This document shows positions 1 to 7,110 of a stretch of DNA of 10,394 nucleotides, piece after piece. Both the position numbers and the translations under genes were made by a program. The stretch spans positions 1 to 10,394 of the forward strand of contig JAICQI010000136.1 in assembly GCA_025937955.1 (NCBI GenBank), read 5' to 3'. Numbering within the stretch: the first letter of the stretch is position 1; each line of letters opens with the position of its first letter. The notes beneath the pieces are model-generated. The model had not been told where the DNA came from. It did no database searches and saw nothing but the letters and a program-made list of their open reading frames with translations. This DNA comes from Pyrinomonadaceae bacterium. Lineage in GTDB: Bacteria; Acidobacteriota; Blastocatellia; Pyrinomonadales; Pyrinomonadaceae.

Positions 1-104
1 TCGTCGGCGCAGGAGTGATCGAGAAACTGTCGCTGTCGCTCAGTATCCAGTTCCAATGCTTCGGAAAGCACCTTCTTCACTTGTTGCCAACGTTCAGGGG
101 TGAT
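1..104 (-). CDS. Serine/threonine protein kinase, N-terminal fragment (runs off left edge)
   Basis: Only the first 34 residues are in the window. They read ITPERWQQVKKVLSEALEL and then a charged stretch ending in DHSCAD. This is the N-terminal helix style (TPERWQQ..., later FLD.SC) that I know from Pkn/STPK-type kinases of Acidobacteria, which precedes the kinase domain. The kinase domain itself would lie beyond position 1 and cannot be seen. An in-frame TAA lies just upstream (codon at 113-111), so the frame must begin between there and the GTG at 80-78. The ATC codon at 104-102 falls exactly where relatives have their initiator Met, and GGAGGT sits 8 nt before it. The GTG at 80-78 overlaps the sigma stop codon as GTGA but lacks a good ribosome binding site and would remove the conserved start. 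The gene overlaps the ECF sigma gene by 28 nt, so the two are probably co-transcribed and translationally coupled. Kinase identity rests on the N-terminus and the context only. Confidence 0.6.
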   Translation of the reverse strand, partial: MTPERWQQVKKVLSEALELDTERQRQFLDHSCAD

Positions 105-664
105 GCTGGTTTACCTCCCGGGTTGAGCTGCCGCCGCAACCACAATTTCGCCGAATCCCATTCGCGTTTGGTGGTGGCGGGCGAGATACCGAGCACTTCC
201 GAGACTTCTTCGATCGTGAGGCCACCAAAGAAGCGTAACTCGACGATCCGAGTTTGTTGTGGATCGAGAGCTGCGAGATCGTTTAGTGCTTCGTCGAGCG
301 CCATGAGATCGAGCTCGCGTCTTTCGAAGAAGCTGATGGCGTCGTCGAGCGAGACTTTGGTCGCGTAGCCCTGGCGCTTCTTTGCGTTTCGATCCTTTGC
401 GTGGTTGATGAGAATTCGTCTCATCATCTGCGCCGCGATGCCGAAGAATTGCGCGCGGTTCTGCCAGTTTACTGACTTCTGATCCACCAGGCGCAGGTAA
501 GCCTCATGGACGAGCGCGGTTGTTTGCAGCGTGTGGCCCGGTCGCTCGCCGCTCAGGTAATTCTGCGCGAGTCGACGGAGTTCGTCATACACGACGGGCA
601 TAAGCTCATCGAGTGCCGCCTTGTCGCCTTCGCCCCATGCAACCAGTAATCCCGTGACGCCCAT
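77..664 (-). CDS. ECF sigma factor (Sigma70_ECF / SigK-like family)
   Basis: This 195-residue protein is an extracytoplasmic-function type sigma factor that would direct RNA polymerase to a specific promoter set. Region 2 spans about residues 12-93, with the characteristic VYDELRRLA, TALVHEAYLRL and FFGIAAQMMRRILINHA blocks. Region 4 spans about 128-178, with a helix-turn-helix GLTIEEVSEVLGISPATTKREW that recognises the -35 element. The blocks match the Sigma70_ECF (PF07638) group common in Acidobacteria and Planctomycetes. The ATG at 664 gives the N-terminal length usual for the family, although the ribosome binding site is weak (GAGAC). The C-terminal 15 residues after the helix-turn-helix are loose and encode the overlap with the kinase gene downstream. 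No anti-sigma gene is adjacent, so the kinase is the likely signalling partner, as in other ECF-kinase gene pairs. The target promoters are unknown. Family call is firm; the partnership is inferred. Confidence 0.93.
   Translation of the reverse strand: MGVTGLLVAWGEGDKAALDELMPVVYDELRRLAQNYLSGERPGHTLQTTALVHEAYLRLVDQKSVNWQNRAQFFGIAAQMMRRILINHAKDRNAKKRQGYATKVSLDDAISFFERRELDLMALDEALNDLAALDPQQTRIVELRFFGGLTIEEVSEVLGISPATTKREWDSAKLWLRRQLNPGGKPASPLNVGNK
113..118 (-). promoter_or_regulatory. Shine-Dalgarno sequence GGAGGT for the kinase gene
   Basis: On the minus strand GGAGGT ends 8 nt before the ATC at 104-102 and lies inside the last codons of the sigma gene. It is a near-perfect anti-16S match at normal spacing, and no ATG, GTG or TTG stands at that distance in the kinase frame. 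It therefore decides the start in favour of ATC. The site is seen directly; its function is inferred. Confidence 0.6.
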
Positions 665-677
665 TGGAGTCTCAATT

Positions 678-720
678 TAGCCACAAAAAGGCACAAAAAG
701 CACAAAAGGATGTCCCTTTT
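678..720 (+). repeat. CACAAAAAGG-type dispersed repeat, single unit, with small hairpin
   Basis: TAGCC (678-682) is followed by three near-identical tandem units: CACAAAAAGG (682-691), CACAAAAAG (692-700) and CACAAAAGG (701-709). AAAAGG (704-709) can pair with CCTTTT (715-720) across a 5-nt loop. The same TAGCC-CACAAAAAGGCACAAAA pattern recurs as an inverted pair at 5608-5661. The element begins 13 nt upstream of the ECF sigma start codon, so it lies in that gene's leader or promoter region. Its role is unknown. It sits between divergent genes, so a terminator role is unlikely. Confidence 0.7.
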
Positions 721-808
721 TGAGGGCGGGTCAGATTATTTGAGCCGTTTTGCTGTGGAATCCTGCGTTAGTTAGTAAAGGGAAAATTGCGTCGCGAGGA
801 GATGAGGT

Positions 809-2233
809 ATGAACAAGACATTTGTCGTTCTGATGATTTTGTTTGTGACGCTGGTCGCTAACGGTCAAACTGCGAACAAAACCACCAATGACGTAAAGAT
901 TCGACAGGCGATGGGCGCCGGCGGCGGTAATCGCATGGAGACTGTTCTTTACATCAAGGGCCAGAGAATGCGTAACGAGTCGGCCGGGAATATTGGGTTC
1001 ACAACCATTCTTCAATGCGATCTTAAAAGAACTCTAACCATCAACGAGAAGACAAAAACTTATCTGATCACGCCGACCGACGGCATGACCGCTCCGGCAG
1101 GAGCAGGCGATGGCGGTGCAAGCAGCGCTCCCGCGCCGCAGAACCAGCCGCAGCGTGGCGGCATCGTCAATGTAACTAACACGATCACCGACACCGGTGA
1201 GCGCAAAGAGATGTTTGGCTTCACTGCCCGTCGCATCAAGACCTCGCTCGAGAAAAAGGCAAGCCCCGACGCCTGCGACAAAGATCAGAAAGTGGAAACT
1301 GACGGCTGGTACATCGACTTTCAGTATTCCTTCGAGTGTCCCGGACAAGAACAGAAGTACCAGCCCACGCCGGTGCGGCCACAACCCGGTTGCAAAGACG
1401 AGATCCGCACCAAAACCATCGGCAGCGCGAAACTCGGCTTCCCTCTCCTCGTAACCACAACCGTCTATCATCCCGACGGTCGCACGACATCGATGACTCA
1501 GGAAGTGCTCGAGCTCTCGCGCGAGCCACTCAGCGCCGCGCTCTTCGACATTCCCGAAGGTTACACGCTCGCGAAAGACATGCAGCAGCTTTATGGAATG
1601 GGCACGACGTCGATGTCTGCCTCCAGCCAGCCAACCAACAGCAACACTACTTCGAGCGCGACAACCACAGCAGCCACGACTCCAGCAAGCAGTCCGAAGA
1701 AACCCGGCGTGCTTCGCATCGGGTTACTGCTGCCAAAGGTCCAGATGAGCGCGGGCAATGCTGCCCAGGCGGCAGAAGGGTTGCGCACAACGTTTGCGAG
1801 TTACCTCAAAGGACCAAACATTGAAGTGGTCACACTCTCCGCAATGGAAGAAGCACGCCAGAGCCAGTGTGACTACATCCTCTCCGCCTCGATGAACGTC
1901 AAGAAAGGCGGCAGTGGCTCAATGTTCGGACGCGCCATCGGCAATATCGCCGGTTCAGCTGCCGGTCACATACCCGGCGGAGGTTCAGCCGCGACCGGAG
2001 CCGCCCGTTCGACAGCAATAACCGGTGTTTACACAACAGCATCGATCGCCAACTCGATCAAAGCGAGAGACGAAGTGACGCTGGAATACAAACTCGATCA
2101 GGTTGAACCCGCGAAGACCGCACTCGCTAACAAAGACAAAGCGAAAGCAAGTACCGACGGTGAAGACGTCATCGCGCCGCTGGTCCAAAAGGCTGCCGGC
2201 GACGTGATCGCCACGGCCACGCAAAAACAATGA
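809..2233 (+). CDS. Exported two-domain protein: DUF4412-like domain plus glycine-rich C-terminal domain
   Basis: A 474-residue protein whose function I do not know. Residues 1-20 are a signal peptide (MNKTFVVLMILFVTLVANGQ), so it is exported. Residues about 28-260 resemble DUF4412-like secreted proteins: METVLYIKGQRMRNE, a CDLKRTLTINEKTKTYLI strand pattern, and a closing PLSAALFDIPEGY. A Ser/Thr-rich linker (about 266-296) leads to a second domain (about 300-470) that starts VLRIGLLLPKVQ, includes CDYILSA, and has a Gly/Ala-rich glycine-zipper-like stretch (about 366-400) that could insert in or lie on a membrane. It ends with a DEVTLEYKL strand and DGEDVIAPLVQKAAG. The ATG at 809 has GAGGAG 7 nt upstream (796-801). 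It is first in a three-gene run and its stop overlaps the next start as ATGA. The gene itself is firm; domain naming is from memory and moderate. Confidence 0.85.
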   Translation: MNKTFVVLMILFVTLVANGQTANKTTNDVKIRQAMGAGGGNRMETVLYIKGQRMRNESAGNIGFTTILQCDLKRTLTINEKTKTYLITPTDGMTAPAGAGDGGASSAPAPQNQPQRGGIVNVTNTITDTGERKEMFGFTARRIKTSLEKKASPDACDKDQKVETDGWYIDFQYSFECPGQEQKYQPTPVRPQPGCKDEIRTKTIGSAKLGFPLLVTTTVYHPDGRTTSMTQEVLELSREPLSAALFDIPEGYTLAKDMQQLYGMGTTSMSASSQPTNSNTTSSATTTAATTPASSPKKPGVLRIGLLLPKVQMSAGNAAQAAEGLRTTFASYLKGPNIEVVTLSAMEEARQSQCDYILSASMNVKKGGSGSMFGRAIGNIAGSAAGHIPGGGSAATGAARSTAITGVYTTASIANSIKARDEVTLEYKLDQVEPAKTALANKDKAKASTDGEDVIAPLVQKAAGDVIATATQKQ

Positions 2234-4377
2234 AAGCCGGCCTTTTAATACTTTGCATTCTGCTGGCTCAACTGCCGCTTACGGGACAGGCGCTCAAAGG
2301 ACAGAAGCAAGCCGGCGAGAAACGCGAGGCGGTCAAGCTAAAACGCGCACCGCAGACTTTGGTGATGGCGAAAGCTTTCAGCGAAGGCAAATTGCCGGAG
2401 CCCCTTCGCCTGCCGCGCGGCAACGCCGATCAACAAGCTGCGGCATTGGCGAAAGCAGTAAGTCTGCACGACGAGTCTTCAACAGCGGCGCTGTACGCTG
2501 CAGTTCTTGCCGCGGGTTTCGCCGTACGCGACAACGATGGCAGCGTGATGCAAACCAGCGAGCGTGGACAGGGACTAATCCTCGACTCATGGCAGTTGGC
2601 TGCGACAGCCAAGCTTTACGGTGAAGACTATGGCGTGATGCTGTCGCACCTGAGCGATGCATTTGCGCGAGGCATTCCCGAGTTGAAAGAAGCGCCGTTA
2701 GCAAGTGTGGTGCTCGACGGTATTCGTGCAGGAGCGAACAGCAACAATCAGCCGGTGCGATTCTTGTCGCGCTTCATTGTCGAGCTGGGCAAGAACAGCA
2801 AGCCATCGTACGACCTGCTCGGCAACGTAGATCCCACCAAGACCCGGCTAGACGCTATACAAGTCAGTCTGATTCTGAGCCGTCTCTCGGGCGATCTGCG
2901 AGCAGCGGAAAAGCCGACAGCGCATCACACGAAATCAACGAGGCCTTTGCCGGCCAATTGGCAGTCGCCGTGTGAAACGACCGCCAGGGAGGATCTAATC
3001 CTCGATTACAACGCGCTCGCCTCAACTTCGCTGTTCGGAATTCTCGCGAACAAAGTTGGTGGAAAACTCAAAAAGTACGGCGGTGCGGTCGGTGTCGCTA
3101 ATCTCTTCTCAACGGTGTTCAAGTTTATCCTGACGTATTCCCTCGTCGACGTCGAAATCACGATGGACGGTGACATGCTGGAACGTACGAAGAGCAACAC
3201 CACGCACGGCGACGTTAAAACATTAACCGCGAAGTTGAAGATTCTTCCCAGCTCGTGGGACAAAATGAAGTGTGTGCGGTTCGCTCTAAACCTGGCGGGC
3301 ATCGACGTCTCGTTACCTTCGGCTGGTCCATTATCGGATACCACCGTCCAGTGGAATCTCGTGATGGGTGGCGACAGCCAGGGAATATTCGGCTCGGTAG
3401 TGGACTGGATCAGTGGCGAAGACGAGCGTGAAGACATCGTCTTTTTGAATCCAAAGGACGGCAAGCGGACGGCTGACGAGAGTGGTGTCTCGACGATCTA
3501 TGTCATCGGCGCGGCACAGAAAGAAGATCTCACGCGCCGCAAGGTGTTTGAGCTGTATAAGGCTGCCGGCGTGAACGTCGGTGTTCAGATAAAGCCGACC
3601 AAGGTCAAGGATGCGGAGGCCGCGTTATCAAATCTTATGGATGTTGTCGGCATCATCTTTTCGTTTTTGACGGAGGATTTTATTGGTGGCGGCGTCGGTC
3701 TGGTGTTCGAAACGATGTACCGCACAAACTGGTACAGCTCGAAGCCGTTTTATTTCCTCGTGAAAGATTGGGAGCCGTGTAAAGGACACTGGCAAGGCAC
3801 GATCACCTACATAACAAGTCGTAAGGAAGTGGGCTCAGCGGAGAATCTCCATCTCACGCAATCGTGGAACGAGGAGACGAACTACACAGCAGTGGCGGAA
3901 ATTCCCGGCCGCAAAGACGATCAAGGCCGGCAGATAGCCACTGTGCGAGCAACGGCGAGCGAAAGAAAAGAACGGACCGCGACCGGTAAAGGCGTCTGCT
4001 ATCGCACGACCACTGAGATTCGCGAACTCAATGGGACAGAGACTGTAACTACTACCGGTTTTAGTGTGACGCTGAATCCGCGCACCAGCCAATACACCGT
4101 GTCTGCTCCGACGGTCCTGGTGAATGCCAAAGGAAGCGATTCAGTTGTCAGCAAGGTTCAGGGCACCTGCAACAATCCTTTCAACAAAGATGTCACTCGA
4201 AATAGTCCGTTGTCTCTGAGCCTGGATGCGGAAGGACCAATCCTTCAGGGTAAAGGAACGATCGATCCGAATAACCCTGACGTGATCAGCGGGACAGACA
4301 GCGTAACCGTTCCCACCAACAAAGGTGGCGAAAGAAAGGTCACCATCAGATGGAGTTTAAGACGGTGCAAAGATTAG
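2230..4377 (+). CDS. Exported protein of unknown function, 715 residues
   Basis: I recognise no family. Residues 1-20 form a signal peptide (MKAGLLILCILLAQLPLTGQ) without a lipobox, so the protein should be periplasmic or secreted. Residues about 60-235 look helical and Ala-rich. A central mixed region (about 255-510) carries hydrophobic segments, for example around 286-306 and 469-493, that might contact a membrane. A beta-rich C-terminal part (about 515-710) begins EPCKGHWQGTITYITS and has many Thr/Val strands. Six cysteines remain after cleavage (248, 348, 517, 590, 647, 713), an even number compatible with disulfides. Translation is coupled to the preceding gene through ATGA at 2230-2233, and the following gene begins inside its 3' end. 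The conserved operon position suggests it works with both neighbours in the envelope. Reading frame and coupling are clear; function is open. Confidence 0.88.
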   Translation: MKAGLLILCILLAQLPLTGQALKGQKQAGEKREAVKLKRAPQTLVMAKAFSEGKLPEPLRLPRGNADQQAAALAKAVSLHDESSTAALYAAVLAAGFAVRDNDGSVMQTSERGQGLILDSWQLAATAKLYGEDYGVMLSHLSDAFARGIPELKEAPLASVVLDGIRAGANSNNQPVRFLSRFIVELGKNSKPSYDLLGNVDPTKTRLDAIQVSLILSRLSGDLRAAEKPTAHHTKSTRPLPANWQSPCETTAREDLILDYNALASTSLFGILANKVGGKLKKYGGAVGVANLFSTVFKFILTYSLVDVEITMDGDMLERTKSNTTHGDVKTLTAKLKILPSSWDKMKCVRFALNLAGIDVSLPSAGPLSDTTVQWNLVMGGDSQGIFGSVVDWISGEDEREDIVFLNPKDGKRTADESGVSTIYVIGAAQKEDLTRRKVFELYKAAGVNVGVQIKPTKVKDAEAALSNLMDVVGIIFSFLTEDFIGGGVGLVFETMYRTNWYSSKPFYFLVKDWEPCKGHWQGTITYITSRKEVGSAENLHLTQSWNEETNYTAVAEIPGRKDDQGRQIATVRATASERKERTATGKGVCYRTTTEIRELNGTETVTTTGFSVTLNPRTSQYTVSAPTVLVNAKGSDSVVSKVQGTCNNPFNKDVTRNSPLSLSLDAEGPILQGKGTIDPNNPDVISGTDSVTVPTNKGGERKVTIRWSLRRCKD

Positions 4378-5606
4378 TCGTTGTCGCGCTCGCGTTGTCG
4401 TGTTCCATTCCCGCTGCGCGTGCGCAAAAGGGCACGATTGCTTACGTTCATGACGGCACGGAGATCCGTCTCATCGATCCTGACGGCGCCAACGATAGAA
4501 GACTCTGGACACATCCTGATTTAAAGAAGGCGCTCGGCATCGACTCACTGGCGTGGAGTCCGGACGGTAAAGAGATCGCTTTTTCCACCAGACACGCCGC
4601 TGTCGCATCGTTGTACGACGCTGACATTTATACGATACGTCCGGATGGTTCGGGGTTACGCAAACTGTCGAATGCGCCGCAAATGTCGGAGTTTGCGCGT
4701 TTTCCGAAAGGCACTGTCAGTGTCACGTTCCGCAATGATCAGCCGATCTGGAAACAGTCGCAGGCGAGCGCGGGTGTGTTCATCGTCTACGTTGCGGGCG
4801 CAGCCGAGCCGCAACAGATCACGCTGCCACCGGGTGCAACGAAGACAGTCGTGTTCAATCAGGTCGCGGACTTTGGTAACACCGGGCAGGCAGTGGTCGC
4901 GATCTGGGGTAATTATCGTTGGTTCATTCCCGGTACTGACGTGCGAGCCGGAACGACAGTCAAAGCACCACTGTTCTCGATCACGGGTGATGGCATCGAA
5001 TACTTTGGCGCATATCGACCGGTGTGGCGTCACGATGGTTCGCGAGTCAGTTTTCGCTCCGGTGCCTGCACGCTGAACAGTGTGCCGGTTAATCCGACGC
5101 CGGGTGAATACGTCCACAATCCGCTCTTCAGTGGAAAGCACCCGTTAGGCGTTTGCGCCTGGGATTGGGGACCAACGGCAGAAACTGCGAATCAACTTCT
5201 TTACAGTGAGAATGGATCTGGTCCATCCAGCATCTTTCGCATCACCGAAGGCGGTAAGCATCCGGGTGAGAAACTCACGGAGTATTCGAGAATTGAGTAC
5301 CAACTACTCTTTGATTTGCGCTGGCTTCCGGATGCCTCCGGGTTTCTGTTTTCCAATCAGACGTTGATGAGAGACTCGGCGAATATCTTTCGTTATGATT
5401 TTGCTGCGCGGAAAGTGACGCAGGTCACGCAACTGCAAAACGAATTCACCGGCGCCTTCAGCATCTCACCTGATGGACAGTGGATCGTCTTTGAGCGATC
5501 GAAGACATTGGACAATAACCGCCAAATCGATCTATGGATCTCAAGAATTAACGGCGCCAACGCACGCCTCCTTGCTCGCAACGCCTTCTCCCCCTCCTGG
5601 CATTGA
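4350..5606 (+). CDS. TolB-like PD40/WD40 beta-propeller exported protein
   Basis: A 418-residue protein (413 if started at GTG 4365) with a signal peptide ending near AARAQ (residue 26). It shows PD40 propeller repeats: DSLAWSPDGKEIAFS (65-79) with DADIYTIRPDGSGLRKLS, RPVWRHDGSRVSF (223-235), LRWLPDASGFLFS (323-335) and AFSISPDGQWIVFE (369-382), ending in SPSWH. Such propellers resemble the C-terminal half of TolB and usually bind partner proteins or ligands in the periplasm. The TolB N-terminal domain and a Pal/Tol neighbourhood are absent, so it is not TolB itself. ATG 4350 overlaps the upstream gene by 28 nt. GTG 4365 has TGGAG 9 nt before it and overlaps by 13 nt, so it is an equally good start. 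As the last gene of the run, it is followed at once by the inverted repeat at 5608. Fold call is strong; the partner is unknown. Confidence 0.9.
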   Translation: MEFKTVQRLVVVALALSCSIPAARAQKGTIAYVHDGTEIRLIDPDGANDRRLWTHPDLKKALGIDSLAWSPDGKEIAFSTRHAAVASLYDADIYTIRPDGSGLRKLSNAPQMSEFARFPKGTVSVTFRNDQPIWKQSQASAGVFIVYVAGAAEPQQITLPPGATKTVVFNQVADFGNTGQAVVAIWGNYRWFIPGTDVRAGTTVKAPLFSITGDGIEYFGAYRPVWRHDGSRVSFRSGACTLNSVPVNPTPGEYVHNPLFSGKHPLGVCAWDWGPTAETANQLLYSENGSGPSSIFRITEGGKHPGEKLTEYSRIEYQLLFDLRWLPDASGFLFSNQTLMRDSANIFRYDFAARKVTQVTQLQNEFTGAFSISPDGQWIVFERSKTLDNNRQIDLWISRINGANARLLARNAFSPSWH

Positions 5607-5607
5607 A

Positions 5608-5661
5608 TAGCCACAAAGGCACAAACGATTTCTTTGTGCCTTTTGTGCCTTTTTGCGGCTA
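5608..5661. repeat. Inverted pair of CACAAAAAGG-type repeat, likely bidirectional terminator
   Basis: This element lies between convergent genes. GGCACAAA (5618-5625) pairs perfectly with TTTGTGCC (5633-5640) over a 7-nt loop. TAGCC (5608-5612) and GGCTA (5657-5661) form an outer pairing. On the plus strand the inner stem is followed by TTTTGTGCCTTTTT, a T-rich tail consistent with Rho-independent termination of the three-gene operon. Read on the minus strand, the right arm (5661 to 5633) closely matches the unit at 678-709. The stop codon of the anti-sigma-like gene (5661-5659) lies inside the outer arm. The termination role is inferred. Confidence 0.75.
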
Positions 5662-6378
5662 ATTCTTGATTGAGAAGCGATAGCTGTCGGCGCTCTCGAG
5701 GGTTCCGTTGGGGTTCACGCCGTCGACTTTTAATTGGTAATCACCGGGAGGCGTCTGTTGCGTTCGGACAGAGAACCGAAGCGTTGGTCCAGTCAAGTTG
5801 TCGGTTGTCTGAATGGTACCGCCGACTGAGTTGAGGAGCGTCGCGCGGTACTTCTGGAAATCGTTGCGTGTGAGTTTTAAATCGAGCTCAAGGGTATCGA
5901 CATCAGGTGGAATCGTTATTTGCTGCGGCACAGCACCGCTATCGCGGGTCACTCCTCCCGGCGTGAGCACAACGCTGTATGACTTCCCAATACGACCGGG
6001 TTGCAACCAAACCAGAGCAGCAATCACCACCGCCGCCGCTGCCAGCGACATCGCCGCAAATGGCCAACGACGCCTTACCTCCGTGGACGATTCCGTCTTC
6101 TTCGCGTCGGCTATGTAAACCCTCAAAGCATTCGCAATACGAAACTGTTCCTGTCTCTCAGCCGAGTTCATGAAATACGACTCGAACGCCGTCCGCTCAT
6201 CAGCACTGAGCCGGCCGGCGATGTAGTCGTCGATCAATTCCTCCTCCACGATGAACACTTCTTCGTAGAGTCCGGAGTCGGTGATCAACCGCTCTTCCAG
6301 GGAGCGACTCTCCTGCTCAGGCAACAGGCCAAGCAGCCACGGCCTGACTTCTGCCACTGCTTTCTCGTTAGTTAACAC
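5659..6378 (-). CDS. Membrane-anchored anti-sigma-like protein
   Basis: About 239 residues. The cytoplasmic part (to about 105) is acidic and helical, with EELIDDYIAGRLSADERTAFE and FMNSAERQEQFRIANALR, the pattern of Acidobacteria anti-sigma-like proteins. One membrane helix spans about 106-126 (AAMSLAAAAVVIAALVWL after RRRWPF). The periplasmic C-terminus is beta-rich with an immunoglobulin-like look (TLELDLKL, PPGDYQLKVDGVNPNG). It has no Cys or His, so it is not a zinc-binding ZAS anti-sigma. It most likely holds the sigma factor encoded just upstream and releases it on an envelope signal. There is no ATG: GTG 6378 has GGA 6 nt before it and overlaps the sigma gene by 11 nt, while TTG 6384 is the alternative (17-nt overlap). 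Its stop codon lies in the 5608-5661 repeat. The role comes from architecture and context. Confidence 0.8.
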   Translation of the reverse strand: MLTNEKAVAEVRPWLLGLLPEQESRSLEERLITDSGLYEEVFIVEEELIDDYIAGRLSADERTAFESYFMNSAERQEQFRIANALRVYIADAKKTESSTEVRRRWPFAAMSLAAAAVVIAALVWLQPGRIGKSYSVVLTPGGVTRDSGAVPQQITIPPDVDTLELDLKLTRNDFQKYRATLLNSVGGTIQTTDNLTGPTLRFSVRTQQTPPGDYQLKVDGVNPNGTLESADSYRFSIKN

Positions 6379-6973
6379 TTGCAATCCGAACTGACTTGTT
6401 CTCGAGACACTTGATTATGCACTTGCGCAACACCAGCCGCGCGCGGTGCGCCCTGATCCGTAAAGCGTTCAACCCGATTCCGAGCCGCTCAGCCAAACGT
6501 TGATGTTGCGCGATCTTGTCCTGCTGCTCGTGTTCGTAATATTGAAGGACCAGATCGCGGCTGCGCGCCGGCAGATGCCCGATACAACTTTCAAGACAAA
6601 CATACTCTTGTTCGTGATCATCCAAATCAGGCACCGGCGCCGGCAGCCTCTCGATCGGTTTCTGTTTTCGCAACTGCTCCATATGAATCTTGTTCGCCAC
6701 GCCATAGAAGTACAGCGCCGGTTCACCTTCATAGGTTTGCGAGATCTCCTCAACGCGCTTGGCTACGCGGTTGATAGTCTCGTCCGCTAAAAGATCAGGC
6801 TCCGCGCAACCGCGAGCGCCGAAGATCTTAATCAGGCGTCCGCGGATCTCTTCGTATCGCCTGCCAGCCTGCTCGCGGTCAGAGTTCAACCATCGCAGTA
6901 GCGATTCGAAAGACTCCTGATTCAATTCCCATTTCGTTCTTTGCCGCTCTAGATCGGGGGGATCAATGGACAT
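6368..6973 (-). CDS. Sigma-70 family (ECF-type) RNA polymerase sigma factor
   Basis: A 201-residue sigma factor, clearly different from the one at 77-664. Region 2 covers about residues 21-105 (SLLRWLNSDREQAGRRYEEI, LLADETINRVAKR, EGEPALYFYGVANKI). Region 4 covers about 126-186, with the helix-turn-helix RLAERLGIGLNALRIRAHRAR for -35 recognition. The blocks match sigma factors often found in Acidobacteria beside an anti-sigma gene, and such a gene overlaps its 3' end here. I chose ATG 6973, which puts family-typical sequence soon after the start. The open frame extends to a TTG at 7000 with no ribosome binding site. No strong SD precedes the ATG either. Upstream (6974-7110) an AT-rich CATATA box lies 17 nt after CTGAAA, which is at best a weak promoter candidate. 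The regulon is unknown; autoregulation is usual for such pairs but is not shown here. Confidence 0.9.
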   Translation of the reverse strand: MSIDPPDLERQRTKWELNQESFESLLRWLNSDREQAGRRYEEIRGRLIKIFGARGCAEPDLLADETINRVAKRVEEISQTYEGEPALYFYGVANKIHMEQLRKQKPIERLPAPVPDLDDHEQEYVCLESCIGHLPARSRDLVLQYYEHEQQDKIAQHQRLAERLGIGLNALRIRAHRARLVLRKCIIKCLENKSVRIASVN

Positions 6974-7110
6974 CGCCGTCAGGATTACATACACACTCAA
7001 AAAATGACAAGGCTGACCGATGGGGTTGACCCTTCATGTGTATATGCTGATTTGGAATGGACGTTTCAGGTAATTGAACTACGACAGGACTGTTGAAGCA
7101 AATATTCAAA

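Noticed and set aside
725..808. Promoter for the three-gene operon (TTTGCT, 17 nt, TTAGTA; or a GGAATC ECF-like box)
   Set aside because: The matches to sigma-70 and ECF consensus boxes are too poor to report as a feature from one sequence.
1034..1529. Minus-strand and alternate-frame open frames over the first operon gene
   Set aside because: They are Arg/Ala-rich shadow translations with no domain or ribosome binding site, overlapping a coherent exported protein.
4350..5606. Call of the propeller protein as TolB
   Set aside because: The N-terminal TolB domain and tol/pal neighbours are absent; only the PD40 propeller is shared.
6963..7054. Short minus-strand open frame starting with an ATG near 7034 that ends inside the sigma gene start
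   Set aside because: About 24 codons with no ribosome binding site or recognisable leader-peptide feature.
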